64,000 bases of DNA from Acidimicrobiia bacterium (GTDB lineage Bacteria > Actinomycetota > Acidimicrobiia > Acidimicrobiales > Bin134). The notes under the pieces were generated by a model. That model saw nothing but the letters and a program-made list of their open reading frames with translations, did no database searches and was not told where the DNA came from. The position numbers and the translations under genes were made by a program. The DNA lies in assembly GCA_022826705.1 (NCBI GenBank), contig JAJDUJ010000019.1, positions 1-64,000 on the forward strand. Direction: 5' to 3'. This document shows, one piece after another, positions 17,557 to 25,895 of the stretch (position 1 is its first letter; each line of letters begins with the position of its first letter).

Positions 17557-19914
17557 TCAGCCGCGGAGGGAGGCGTTGTGGGTGTTGGAGACGGCGTCGA
17601 TGCAGGATTGGCGGGCTTGGGCTACCTCGGCGTCGTTGAGGGTGCGGTCGGGGGCTTCGAAGCGGAGGGTGAAGGCCAGACTGCGTTGGCCTTCTCCGAG
17701 TTGGTCAGAGCGGAACACGTCGAACAGGGCGACAGAGGCCAGCAACTCGCCTCCGGCCTCGGCGATGGTGGCGTATACCTCGTCGGCCGACACCTCATCG
17801 GAAACGGTGAAGGCCAGGTCCACGTCGCTGGACGGGTAGCGGCTGGGGGCCCGATACGGGGCTAACCCTCGATCGGCTTCTAGTAGAGCGCCGAGGTCGA
17901 CTTCCAGCCAGGCCACCCGCTCGTCGATCTCATAGGCATCCAGCACTTGGGGGTCGATCTCGCCCAGCGCGCCGACCGGTTGGCCGTCGGCCAGCACTTG
18001 GCCCGACCGTCCGGGATGAAGGCCGTCTACCGGACCGTTGACCACGCCGGGGCGGGCCACGGTCAGGTGGCGGGCCAGGCGGCGCCACAGCGTGGTGGCA
18101 GCGGTGGCCTCTTGGCCGGCCAGAATCACTGCCAGGTGCTCTCCCTCATCGGGGAGATCCCCTCCCCCGCCGGGGTTCACCCGGCCGATCTCGAACAGCG
18201 ACACCCCGGTGGTGCGCCGAGCCGCGTTGTAGGCCACCGCCTTGAGCAGGCCGGGGCGCAGCGAGGTCCGCATGATCGATTCTTCGGCCACCAGCGGGTT
18301 GGTCACAGTGATGCCGTCGTCGCCGAGGCCGGCTCGGGCCAGATCACCTGGGGCCAAGAAGGGCAAGGGCATGGCTTCGCTGATCCCCATACCAGTGAGC
18401 AGTTCCCGGACCCGGCGGCGGTCTTGTTGCTGGGGGGTGAGCGCGCCAGCCTGCTCGGTCACCGGGACAGTGCGGGCGATCTTGGAGAAGCCGTGGAGCC
18501 GACCCACTTCCTCGATCACATCGATCTCGGTGGCCGAATCCAGCCGCCAGGACGGGATGTTGACGTTGAAGTCCTGGCCGTCTTCTCCCGAATCGCAGGC
18601 AAAGCCGATGGGCTCGAGCAGGGCGATCATCTGGTCAGTGCTTAGATCGGTTCCCAAGATGGAATTAACCCGCGGCGATCGGACTCGAACGGGGATGGGC
18701 TCCGGGCGATTGCCGGTGGCGTCGATCATGCCGGGTGCAGTGGTAGACCCGAGGGCGGCGGCCAGCTCGGCGAAGCGGTCCAGCGCTATGGGGATGATGT
18801 CGGGGTCGGCCCCCCGCTCGAATCGGGCTGAAGCCTCGCTGCGCAGGCCCAGTCGGCGGGCAGTGCGGGCGATGGTCATGGGATCCCACCACGCGGCTTC
18901 CAGCAGCACCGAGCGGGTGTCGGCTGAGATCTCGGTGGAGGCCCCGCCCATTACCCCGGCCAGGCCGATGGCCTGGTCATCGCGGTTGACGATCACCCCG
19001 TCGTAGGTAGTGAGAGCTCGCGCTGTGCCGTCCAAAGTGATCAACTCTTCGCCCCGATGGGCCATGCGCACCCCCAGCTCCCCGCCGGGTACGAGGTCGA
19101 GATCGTAGGTGTGGTTGGGCTGGCCCAGCTCGAACATCACGTAGTTGGACAGGTCCACCACCGCGTTGATGGGCCGCTGCCCCACGGCCAACAGGCGGTT
19201 GGCCATCCATCGGGGCGACGCTCCCGAGGGCACATTGTCGAGCACTCGCACCCCAAAGCGTTGGCAGAAGTCGGGGGAGGCGATGCTCACCGACGCCCGC
19301 TCGGCCGCAGGCGTTCCAGTCTCATCGACAGCAGGGACAGCGACCGAGAAGGGCACTCCTAGGCGGGCGGCCAGGTCGCGGGCTACGCCCATCACCGACA
19401 TGGCGTCGGGGCGATTGGGGTTCACCTCCAGGTCGAACAGCACATCGGGCTGGATACCCAGCGCCTCGGCCAAGGGGACTCCCAGCGACAGGCCCTGTTC
19501 CAAGATCAAGATGCCCTCGTGGTCGTCGCCCATGCCGATCTCGGCCCCTGAGCACAGCATTCCGTTGCTCCACTCGCCCCGCATCTTTCGGCGTGCGATC
19601 TCAATGCCGTTGGGCATGGTGGTGCCCACGGTGGCCAGCGGCACCAAATCGCCCACTGCCATGTTGAATGCCCCGCAGCAGACTTGGAGGGCCTCGCCGT
19701 CGCCGGCGTCCACGTCCACCAGATGAATGCGGTCGGCATCGGGGTGGGGCCGGGTGGCCAGCACTTCGGCGATCACGATGCCGTCCAGCCCCCGCCCCAC
19801 GTGGGACAGCTCCTCCACCGCGAGGCCCAAGTCGGCTAGGACTTCAGCCAACTGCTCGGAGTCGCCGTCGATGTCGGGGGCGAAGTCCCGCAGCCAGCTC
19901 AACAGCACCTTCAT
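17557..19914 (-). CDS. pheT: Phenylalanyl-tRNA synthetase beta subunit
   Basis: Large subunit of the alpha2-beta2 enzyme charging tRNA-Phe. The 785 residues cover the usual layout: N-terminal tRNA-binding EMAP-like domain (about 40-150; HPDADRIHLVDVDAGDG), B3/B4 editing domain (about 210-390), B5 domain (about 400-475), catalytic-like core, and C-terminal ferredoxin-fold anticodon-binding domain (about 690-785; YPSSDVDLAFTVSDEVSADE). It lies 34 bp downstream of pheS and is probably cotranscribed. The short gap to argC carries the arg promoter. Confidence 0.97.
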   Translation of the reverse strand: MKVLLSWLRDFAPDIDGDSEQLAEVLADLGLAVEELSHVGRGLDGIVIAEVLATRPHPDADRIHLVDVDAGDGEALQVCCGAFNMAVGDLVPLATVGTTMPNGIEIARRKMRGEWSNGMLCSGAEIGMGDDHEGILILEQGLSLGVPLAEALGIQPDVLFDLEVNPNRPDAMSVMGVARDLAARLGVPFSVAVPAVDETGTPAAERASVSIASPDFCQRFGVRVLDNVPSGASPRWMANRLLAVGQRPINAVVDLSNYVMFELGQPNHTYDLDLVPGGELGVRMAHRGEELITLDGTARALTTYDGVIVNRDDQAIGLAGVMGGASTEISADTRSVLLEAAWWDPMTIARTARRLGLRSEASARFERGADPDIIPIALDRFAELAAALGSTTAPGMIDATGNRPEPIPVRVRSPRVNSILGTDLSTDQMIALLEPIGFACDSGEDGQDFNVNIPSWRLDSATEIDVIEEVGRLHGFSKIARTVPVTEQAGALTPQQQDRRRVRELLTGMGISEAMPLPFLAPGDLARAGLGDDGITVTNPLVAEESIMRTSLRPGLLKAVAYNAARRTTGVSLFEIGRVNPGGGGDLPDEGEHLAVILAGQEATAATTLWRRLARHLTVARPGVVNGPVDGLHPGRSGQVLADGQPVGALGEIDPQVLDAYEIDERVAWLEVDLGALLEADRGLAPYRAPSRYPSSDVDLAFTVSDEVSADEVYATIAEAGGELLASVALFDVFRSDQLGEGQRSLAFTLRFEAPDRTLNDAEVAQARQSCIDAVSNTHNASLRG

Positions 19915-19948
19915 CGCGCTACCGCCTCAAGCATCGGAGTGCGGGCCA

Positions 19949-20944
19949 TCAGAACTGCCCCAGGAAGCGGATGTCGTTGGTCCACAGCTCGCGCAGGTCG
20001 TCTATGCCGAACCGGATGAGGGCCAAGCGGTCGATGCCGAAACCGAAGGCGAACCCCTGCCACTGCTCGGGGTCGATGCCGCAGGCCTCGAACACGTTGG
20101 GGTGCACCATGCCGCAGCCCCCCAGCTCCAGCCAGGTGCCGTCGGGGCGCTGAATGTCGAACTCGGCCGACGGCTCGGTAAACGGGAAATAGGAGGGCCG
20201 CAGCCGAGAGGAGAAGCCCGGGCCGAAGTAGGCGGCAGTGAACGCCTCGATGGTCCCGGCCAGGTCGCCCAGGGTGGTGTGGCGGTCCACCACCAGACCC
20301 TCGATCTGGTGGAACACCGGCATGTGGGTGGCATCGGCGGTGTCCTGGCGGAAGCACCGGCCGGGGGCCACCACATAGATGGGGGGCTCCTGGTTCTCCA
20401 TCACCCGGGCCTGCACCGGAGAGGTGTGGGTGCGCAGCAGGGTGGTGCCCGGCTCGCCGTAGTCCACGTACAGGGTGTCGTACATATCCCGGGCCGGGTG
20501 CCCGAGGGGGAAGTTCAGGGCGCCAAAGTTGTACCACTCGCTCTCGATCTCGGGGCCTTCGGCCACCCGATACCCCATGCCCACGAACACATCCTCCAGC
20601 TCCTGCCAGGTTTGGGTGATCACGTGGAGATGGCCGCTGGCGGGCTGCTCGACAACCTCGGTGAGATCGAGCCGCTCGGCCGCCAGCTTCTCGGCCCGGG
20701 CGGCGGCCGCCAGCTCGGCCTCTCGGGCGCTAAGGATCTCGTCGATGGCCGCTTTGGCCTCGTTCAGGGCCTGTCCGGCCTGCTTCCGGGCGTCGGGCTC
20801 CATATCGCCCAAGGCCTTGCGAGCCGCCACCAGCGGAGAGCGCTTGCCGGTCATCGCGGTCCGCACCGCGCTCAGTTCATCGAGGGTGGTCGCGGCTGCC
20901 GCCTGCCGTTCGGCCTCGACCACCAATTGTTCTGGCTCAGCCAT
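19949..20944 (-). CDS. pheS: Phenylalanyl-tRNA synthetase alpha subunit
   Basis: Catalytic subunit, class II synthetase, 331 residues. The N-terminal coiled coil (about 1-100) is followed by the class II core with GHPARDMYDTLY, RTHTSPVQARVM and the motif 3 segment GFGIDRLALIRFGIDDLREL near residues 295-315. The 120-bp gap to the divergent gene at 21065 shows no T-box or leader-peptide arrangement and no strong promoter. Confidence 0.97.
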   Translation of the reverse strand: MAEPEQLVVEAERQAAAATTLDELSAVRTAMTGKRSPLVAARKALGDMEPDARKQAGQALNEAKAAIDEILSAREAELAAAARAEKLAAERLDLTEVVEQPASGHLHVITQTWQELEDVFVGMGYRVAEGPEIESEWYNFGALNFPLGHPARDMYDTLYVDYGEPGTTLLRTHTSPVQARVMENQEPPIYVVAPGRCFRQDTADATHMPVFHQIEGLVVDRHTTLGDLAGTIEAFTAAYFGPGFSSRLRPSYFPFTEPSAEFDIQRPDGTWLELGGCGMVHPNVFEACGIDPEQWQGFAFGFGIDRLALIRFGIDDLRELWTNDIRFLGQF

Positions 20945-21064
20945 CGGACTCCACTATGACAACCCTTGTCCTTCAACACCGCATCAAATGGGCTCGATGC
21001 GATCTGCCAATTCTCCCTCAGAGCCGAGTCGGGTTTGGGTCAATTTTCCTCCTAAGGTTCTGGC

Positions 21065-22762
21065 ATGGATTCAGGAGATTTGCTGGTTCGCGGGGGAACG
21101 GTGGTGGATGGCACCGGCGCTCCCTCCTATGAGGCCGACGTGCGGGTGCGCTCCGGGGTGATCGCCGAAGTGGGACCGGGACTTCGACCCGACGGCGAGC
21201 CGGAGATCGATGCCGGCGGCGCATTGGTGACACCGGGCTTCATCGAGCCCCACACCCACTACGACGGATCGCTGTGGTGGGACCCCCACATCGACCCCAT
21301 GCCGTCGCACGGCACCACCAGCGTGGTGCTGGCCAACTGCGGGCTGGGCCTGGCCCCGCTGAGGGAGGCCGACCGCAACCAGCTCATCGAGCTCATGTGC
21401 TTCATCGAAGACCTTCCCACCGACGCCTTCGAGACGGCCATCCCGTGGACGTGGGAGACCTGGCCGGAATACCAGGCCGCCAATGACGAGCACCCGACAG
21501 CGCTCAACGTGGCCGCCTTCTTCCCCCACCAGACCTTGAGGATGTGGGTGATGGGCGCTGAGGCGTGGGAGCGGGCCGCCACCGAAGCCGAGCGCGCCGA
21601 GATGGCCCAGATGCTCGATGAGGGTCTGGCCGCCGGGGCCTTCGGGCTGTCGACCTCGCTGATGGACTTAGACCGCCACAACCGGCTGGTGCCCAGCCGC
21701 ATGGCCGACGACCAGGAGTGGGGCGACCTGCTCGATGTGGTGGCCCCCCATCCCGGCGCCACCTTCCAGTTCGTGCCCCGGGCATTCGAGTTCGAGCACT
21801 TCCCCGGGGACATGGAGCGCATGGCCGCGCTGTGCCGGGATCGGGGTATCCGGGCCAACTGGGGCGGCTTCTTCGCCCAAGAGAACCGGGCCAAGGAGCG
21901 CCAGATCTCCTTGGAATTGGTCGATCAGCTCAACGCCGAGGGCGGCCAGATCGCCACGCTGTACTCAGTGCGGCCCAGCTATGTGAACTTGCACTTCGAG
22001 CGTTCGATCATGTGGAGCGGGGTGGAAGCGTGGCACGAGCTGTGCAACGTGGACGGCGACGAGGCCAAGATGGCCATGCTGCGAGACGAAGGCTGGCGGG
22101 AGCGGGCCCGTCACGACTGGGACGCCTGCACTTACACCCTGGCCCCCATCAACCGCCCCCACATGATCCTGCTGGCCTCCGACGAGCCCCGCAACGCCGA
22201 GTGGGCTGGACGCTCCATCGCCGATCTGGCCGACGCCCGGGGAGTACACCTGTCGGACGCGGTGGCCGACTGGCTGCTGGACAACAACATGGGAACCCAC
22301 CTCAAAACCCAGCCCCAGCCGGTGGACAACGAGACGCTGGCCGCCATGGCCCGCTCGCCGCTGACGGTGAACGGAGCGTCGGATGCCGGTGCGCACATTC
22401 AAATGTTCGTCGGGGCGGGCGACGCCACATTTTTCTTGACCGAGATGGTGCGCGAGCTGGGGCTGCTCACCGTCGAGGAGGCGGTTCACTCAGTGACCGG
22501 CAAGCAGGCCGCGTTCTTCGGCATTTCCGGCCGGGGTGCTGTGGCCGAGGGCATGGCTGCCGACCTGGCCGTGTTCGCCCTCGACGAAATCGATCTGGGT
22601 GACGAGGTCCGAGTCGACGACCTCCCCACCGGCAGCTGGCGCTACAGCCGCAAGCCGGCCGGCTATCGGGCCACTGTGGTCAACGGCGTTCCCACCTGGG
22701 CCGACGACCGATCCACCGGCGCTCTGCCCGGCGCGTTTCTGCGCAACGGGGCAGTTGGCTAG
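21065..22762 (+). CDS. D-aminoacylase-type metal-dependent amidohydrolase
   Basis: A 565-residue amidohydrolase-superfamily enzyme of the N-acyl-D-amino-acid deacylase group (COG3653-like). The beta-sandwich start LLVRGGTVVDGTGAP leads into the metal-binding EPHTHYDG (His63, His65). Asp440 in GASDAGAH is the expected catalytic/metal Asp late in the barrel. The C-terminal beta-sandwich contains GMAADLAVFALDEI. Enzymes of this group cleave N-acyl-D-amino acids or related amides; the actual substrate is unknown. The ATG has only a weak AAGG about 7 nt upstream. The stop codon overlaps that of the convergent membrane-protein gene in CTAG. Confidence 0.88.
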   Translation: MDSGDLLVRGGTVVDGTGAPSYEADVRVRSGVIAEVGPGLRPDGEPEIDAGGALVTPGFIEPHTHYDGSLWWDPHIDPMPSHGTTSVVLANCGLGLAPLREADRNQLIELMCFIEDLPTDAFETAIPWTWETWPEYQAANDEHPTALNVAAFFPHQTLRMWVMGAEAWERAATEAERAEMAQMLDEGLAAGAFGLSTSLMDLDRHNRLVPSRMADDQEWGDLLDVVAPHPGATFQFVPRAFEFEHFPGDMERMAALCRDRGIRANWGGFFAQENRAKERQISLELVDQLNAEGGQIATLYSVRPSYVNLHFERSIMWSGVEAWHELCNVDGDEAKMAMLRDEGWRERARHDWDACTYTLAPINRPHMILLASDEPRNAEWAGRSIADLADARGVHLSDAVADWLLDNNMGTHLKTQPQPVDNETLAAMARSPLTVNGASDAGAHIQMFVGAGDATFFLTEMVRELGLLTVEEAVHSVTGKQAAFFGISGRGAVAEGMAADLAVFALDEIDLGDEVRVDDLPTGSWRYSRKPAGYRATVVNGVPTWADDRSTGALPGAFLRNGAVG

Positions 22763-23931
22763 CTGTCGCTGTTCTGAACGTCCTGGCGCAGTTCGGCCAG
22801 ATACAGCGCCCGAGTGGCCAGCACTTCGCGGGCCTCATTGGCCATGTCATCGTAGAAGTGCTCCCGGTAGGCCTTGTCGACAATGGTCGACACTGCGAAC
22901 TGGAGGGCAGACAGCGTCGCGATGAATCCCGAAACCGCCAGCAGCTCCCAAGTGAGTACCAGCTCATTGCCGAACAAGCCGAAGCGGGCCAGGGGATCCA
23001 GCCCGTCCGATGCCACCCACGACACGATGGTGGCCTCCCTCACCGTCAGTAAGCCGAAGCCCACATAGAACGCCCCGATCACCACGCCGACAAGCAACAC
23101 CCGCACCGCCTGGGCCACAAACATCAGCAGTCCCAGATTCACCCGGTCCATGCGGTCGAGCGGTGGAATGGCAGATACGGGCAAGTCCGTGGGCGGCATC
23201 GCCGGGGACAGCGGCGATTCACATTCGTCGATCAGCTGGCACGCCTGCTCCCAGTTGTCGAAGCGGGCCAACCCCACCAGCTCCGACGGCACCCGAACCG
23301 CCACCGAACCGAAGGCAATGAGGCCGAACACCCCCAGCACGATGGCGAAGTAGGGCCAAGTGAAATCGTGGGCCACTTGCCACACTTCGGCGTTCAGGAA
23401 CAAGAAGGCGCTGAACACCAGAAGCAGCGGCAGAATTCGCCCCACCAATCGACCGATCAGGGCGATCTGATTGATCGAGTAAGCCCCAGCCCAAACCAGC
23501 ATTGGGAGCAGGCCAAAGCTCACCACCACATAGGCCACCACAAGCAGGGCGATGTTGATCAGCGCCAGACCCGCGGTATCAGATAGCCGGTCTTCAGAGA
23601 ACAAGGCCGGCAACACCGGGGGCACCAAAACGAACACTGCCAGCTCGATGGCGCCCACCCGATCGGGAAGCTGGAACAGCCGCCGACCCCTCAGCCGGTT
23701 GACTGCGGTCACTGCCCCCAGTGCGATGCCCGCACCCGCACAGAACACGCCGAATTGCGCCCAGCCGTCGAACCGGTCGCCGAAAGAGGTGAAAATCTCG
23801 ACCAGGAACACCAGCGCCAGAAAGGGCACGGCCCGGGTGAAGACGTCGGTGGTGGCCCGGTAGTCGTGGATTACGTGGGGAACTCCCCGCCGGATGAACC
23901 AGCGCTCGGCGGCCTCGCGGCGAGAGGTCAT
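22759..23931 (-). CDS. Multi-pass membrane protein of unknown function
   Basis: A 390-residue protein with about 8-9 hydrophobic helices (first at about 33-48, then 58-76, 90-108, 122-140 and 150-190; the last pair at about 280-365). A hydrophilic loop at about 225-260 includes QLIDECESPLSPAMPPTD. The cytoplasmic tail is charged (AYREHFYDDMANEAREVL). I recognise no catalytic motif or transporter signature. It is codirectional with the small Nfu-N-like gene 15 bp upstream, so the two may be one unit. Confidence 0.75.
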   Translation of the reverse strand: MTSRREAAERWFIRRGVPHVIHDYRATTDVFTRAVPFLALVFLVEIFTSFGDRFDGWAQFGVFCAGAGIALGAVTAVNRLRGRRLFQLPDRVGAIELAVFVLVPPVLPALFSEDRLSDTAGLALINIALLVVAYVVVSFGLLPMLVWAGAYSINQIALIGRLVGRILPLLLVFSAFLFLNAEVWQVAHDFTWPYFAIVLGVFGLIAFGSVAVRVPSELVGLARFDNWEQACQLIDECESPLSPAMPPTDLPVSAIPPLDRMDRVNLGLLMFVAQAVRVLLVGVVIGAFYVGFGLLTVREATIVSWVASDGLDPLARFGLFGNELVLTWELLAVSGFIATLSALQFAVSTIVDKAYREHFYDDMANEAREVLATRALYLAELRQDVQNSDS

Positions 23932-23946
23932 CGCCTCCGCCGCCCG

Positions 23947-24267
23947 TCAGTCCCCTTCAGGGATGGTGGGCACCTCGACGCCGGGGCCGTAGTAGATGAA
24001 CAGGTTGGCGATCAGATCCTCGATGCCGTCCCGGGTGCCGCCTTTGGCCAGATCCACGGTGATGATGTTGCTGTTCACATGGATGGCGTCGATGCCACCC
24101 CGGTCGAACAGGCGGCGAGCCAACTCGTCCACCGGCCGCTCCCCGGCCACTTCCCGCCCGGCGGAGTAGTGCTCATGGCCGGTGCCCGTGATGCTCCGGT
24201 TGATCTCATAGCGGATCACTCCCGGACGGCTCGTAGCCCTCTCCACAACAGTCACCGGCTGCCCCAT
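23947..24267 (-). CDS. Small protein resembling the Nfu/NifU N-terminal domain
   Basis: 106 residues. The pattern RYEINRSITGTGHEHYSAG, a long helix (VDELARRLFDRGGIDAIHV) and then NSNIITVDL resembles the Nfu_N fold (Scaffold protein Nfu/NifU N-terminal). There is no CxxC and no C-terminal Fe-S scaffold domain, so an iron-sulfur role is not shown. The resemblance comes from pattern reading only. ATG start at 24267; the membrane-protein gene follows after 15 bp. Confidence 0.6.
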   Translation of the reverse strand: MGQPVTVVERATSRPGVIRYEINRSITGTGHEHYSAGREVAGERPVDELARRLFDRGGIDAIHVNSNIITVDLAKGGTRDGIEDLIANLFIYYGPGVEVPTIPEGD

Positions 24268-24483
24268 ACGCTCCGAGATCGTACCCGGTAGCCGCTACCG
24301 CACGGTCAATCAGAACGGCAGGGCCCAGACAGCCCGTCAGCGCGTCGATTGCGAGAAAATGGAAGTGATGCGCTGCGGACCCATTTCCTGCCTGGCAAAG
24401 TCCATCGTCGCGTCAGCTGCTGCGCCCCTGATCGCCGAAGGGCGCATTGCGGTGCGCGTCCCGGTGATCTTCGAACTCGGGGT

Positions 24484-24645
24484 CTAGGAGGCGACTTCTG
24501 GCTTCCGCTTCCGGCGGCGCCAGAAGAACATGAACTCTGGGAAGATACCTTGGGCAGCAGTGACGCTCTCGATTACAGGGAGATCGTGGAACAGATCCTC
24601 CTGATCAACCTCAGTGTCCGTTTCTGCCGGGTCCATAAATGTCAT
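24484..24645 (-). CDS. 53-residue small protein, coupled to upstream membrane protein
   Basis: A short gene whose ATG overlaps the TGA of the 24642-25103 gene (ATGA), a strong sign that it is translated. The product starts MTFMDPAETDTEVDQEDLF, strongly acidic, and ends FFWRRRKRKPEVAS, strongly basic, with Val/Ile/Phe between and no full membrane helix. It reads like a soluble partner or regulator of the membrane protein, but no family is recognised. It ends at TAG. The about 215 bp beyond it, up to 24268, contains nothing I can assign. Confidence 0.55.
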   Translation of the reverse strand: MTFMDPAETDTEVDQEDLFHDLPVIESVTAAQGIFPEFMFFWRRRKRKPEVAS

Positions 24646-25103
24646 GTTAGCTCCTGGAATCTGAGCAGCAGGATGGCGAGTCCGGCAAAGGTCACCAGGC
24701 CTTGAATCACAACGAACCCCTTGACTCCGTTGAGAATCTTGTCGTTCCGCGTGTGGTCATTTCTCAGAGTGATGATCATGGCGAGATGAAACTGCTGCTT
24801 TGACAGCTGGCGATCTCTGAACACCGCAAGGAGTTCGTTGATTCCTGGCCCCTCCCTCCAGCCAGCGGCGAAGGCCTCGACGGCGAAAAGGACGACACCT
24901 AGGGAGATGGCAGTGCTGAAGACGATGACCGCCGCGCTCGCTGCAATATCCTCCGACACTGCAACCGCGACGGCGCCAGCAGACAGAGCGATGATGGGGG
25001 CAGATATCGCGAGCCTGAGCAATCGCTGGAGCTTGCTGTCCTGTTTGCGTCGGAGGTCTTCCGCCTTGTGGTGTATGAGTTCAAGCGTGTCTCCGTTGGC
25101 CAT
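24642..25103 (-). CDS. Three-helix membrane protein of unknown function
   Basis: 153 residues. The N-terminal 27 residues are a charged amphipathic helix (HHKAEDLRRKQDSKLQRLLR). Hydrophobic helices follow at about 30-50, 55-80 and 127-148. Between the second and third is a charged segment with ELLAVFRDRQLSKQQFHLAM and RNDHTRNDKI. It has its own upstream promoter in an AT-rich patch unlike its surroundings, and its codon use looks less GC-biased than neighbouring genes. The 3' end is coupled to the 53-residue gene. No family recognised; the layout recalls small membrane effectors or sensors, but that is only a resemblance. Confidence 0.7.
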   Translation of the reverse strand: MANGDTLELIHHKAEDLRRKQDSKLQRLLRLAISAPIIALSAGAVAVAVSEDIAASAAVIVFSTAISLGVVLFAVEAFAAGWREGPGINELLAVFRDRQLSKQQFHLAMIITLRNDHTRNDKILNGVKGFVVIQGLVTFAGLAILLLRFQELT

Positions 25104-25138
25104 GGGGTGCTTTCTTCGCGCGACCGGAAGGAAACGAC

Positions 25139-25167
25139 AGAGTACACTAACTTATATACTATTTCAA
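25139..25167 (-). promoter_or_regulatory. Promoter of the 24642-25103 / 24484-24645 unit
   Basis: Minus strand TTGAAA (25162-25167), 17-bp spacer, TACTCT (25139-25144). This fits TTGnnn / TAnnnT and lies 36 bp ahead of the ATG at 25103. The surrounding 25140-25195 is conspicuously AT-rich for this genome. No obvious operator beyond the short palindrome ATATCGATAT near 25173-25180. Confidence 0.6.
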
Positions 25168-25210
25168 TATGTATCGATATTTATGCTGATATTACCCACC
25201 TATCCTGGCA

Positions 25211-25882
25211 TCAAGAAAACGGCAGGGGCGAACCGGGGCTGGTGCGGAGGTGGGACCAGCCGTGGGTGTCCATGAAGGCCCAGGAGCGGCGGTGCAGGGG
25301 GGTGGGGCCTTGGGCGGTTAGGGCGGCGCGGTGGCGGGGGCAGGGGTAGCCCTTGTTGCTGTCGAAGTTGTAGTCGGGGTGGTCTTTGGCTGCGGCTCGC
25401 ATCATGCGGTCGCGGGTGACTTTGGCCAGGATGGACGCGGCCGCGATGGTCAGGCAGGTGGTGTCGCCCTTGACCAAGGACTGGGTCTTGCCGTTGCCCA
25501 CGAAATCCCACCGCCCGTCTACCAGAACTGCGTCGGCTTCACAGCCCAGGCCATCCAGCGCCCGTCGGGCGGCTAGGCGCTGGGCCGCCGACATTCCCAA
25601 TTGGTCGCACTCGTCGTTGCTGGCGTGGCCTGCGGACCAGGCCACGCACCAGTCGGCGATCCGGTCGAACAACCCTTCCCGTTCGGCTTCGGTCAAGGCC
25701 TTGGAGTCCCGCACCCGGTAGACCCTCCGATCGGTAGGCAGCACCGCGGCCACCAGGGTGAGAGGCCCGGCCCATGCCCCCTTGCCCACCTCGTCCATGC
25801 CCACCACAACCTGGTGGCCCTCGGCCCATAGGCGGCGCTCGACCGCCAAGGTGGGGGCAGCCGACTTGAGTGCGGCCCGCAT
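25211..25882 (-). CDS. rnhB: Ribonuclease HII
   Basis: Removes ribonucleotides and RNA primers from RNA-DNA duplexes. The type 2 RNase H signature reads VGMDEVGKGAWAGPL, carrying the first two catalytic acids (Asp, Glu), followed by RDSKALTEAERE, a central VDGRWDF and the SILAKVTRDRMM helix. The start at 25882 gives a 223-residue protein without overlap. An ATG at 25954 (247 residues) is possible but overlaps the upstream gene by 59 nt, and neither start has a good ribosome-binding site. It lies 13 bp downstream of the unknown 448-residue gene. Confidence 0.93.
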   Translation of the reverse strand: MRAALKSAAPTLAVERRLWAEGHQVVVGMDEVGKGAWAGPLTLVAAVLPTDRRVYRVRDSKALTEAEREGLFDRIADWCVAWSAGHASNDECDQLGMSAAQRLAARRALDGLGCEADAVLVDGRWDFVGNGKTQSLVKGDTTCLTIAAASILAKVTRDRMMRAAAKDHPDYNFDSNKGYPCPRHRAALTAQGPTPLHRRSWAFMDTHGWSHLRTSPGSPLPFS

Positions 25883-25895
25883 CTCTTCAAGGTAG

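Noticed and set aside
20945-21064. T-box or leader-peptide control ahead of pheS
   Set aside because: No Phe-rich leader, no T-box consensus and no alternative hairpins seen in the 120-bp divergent region.
24349-24705. 118-codon plus-strand frame over the small-module end
   Set aside because: It overlaps the 53-codon gene whose ATGA coupling to the upstream gene is much better evidence of translation.
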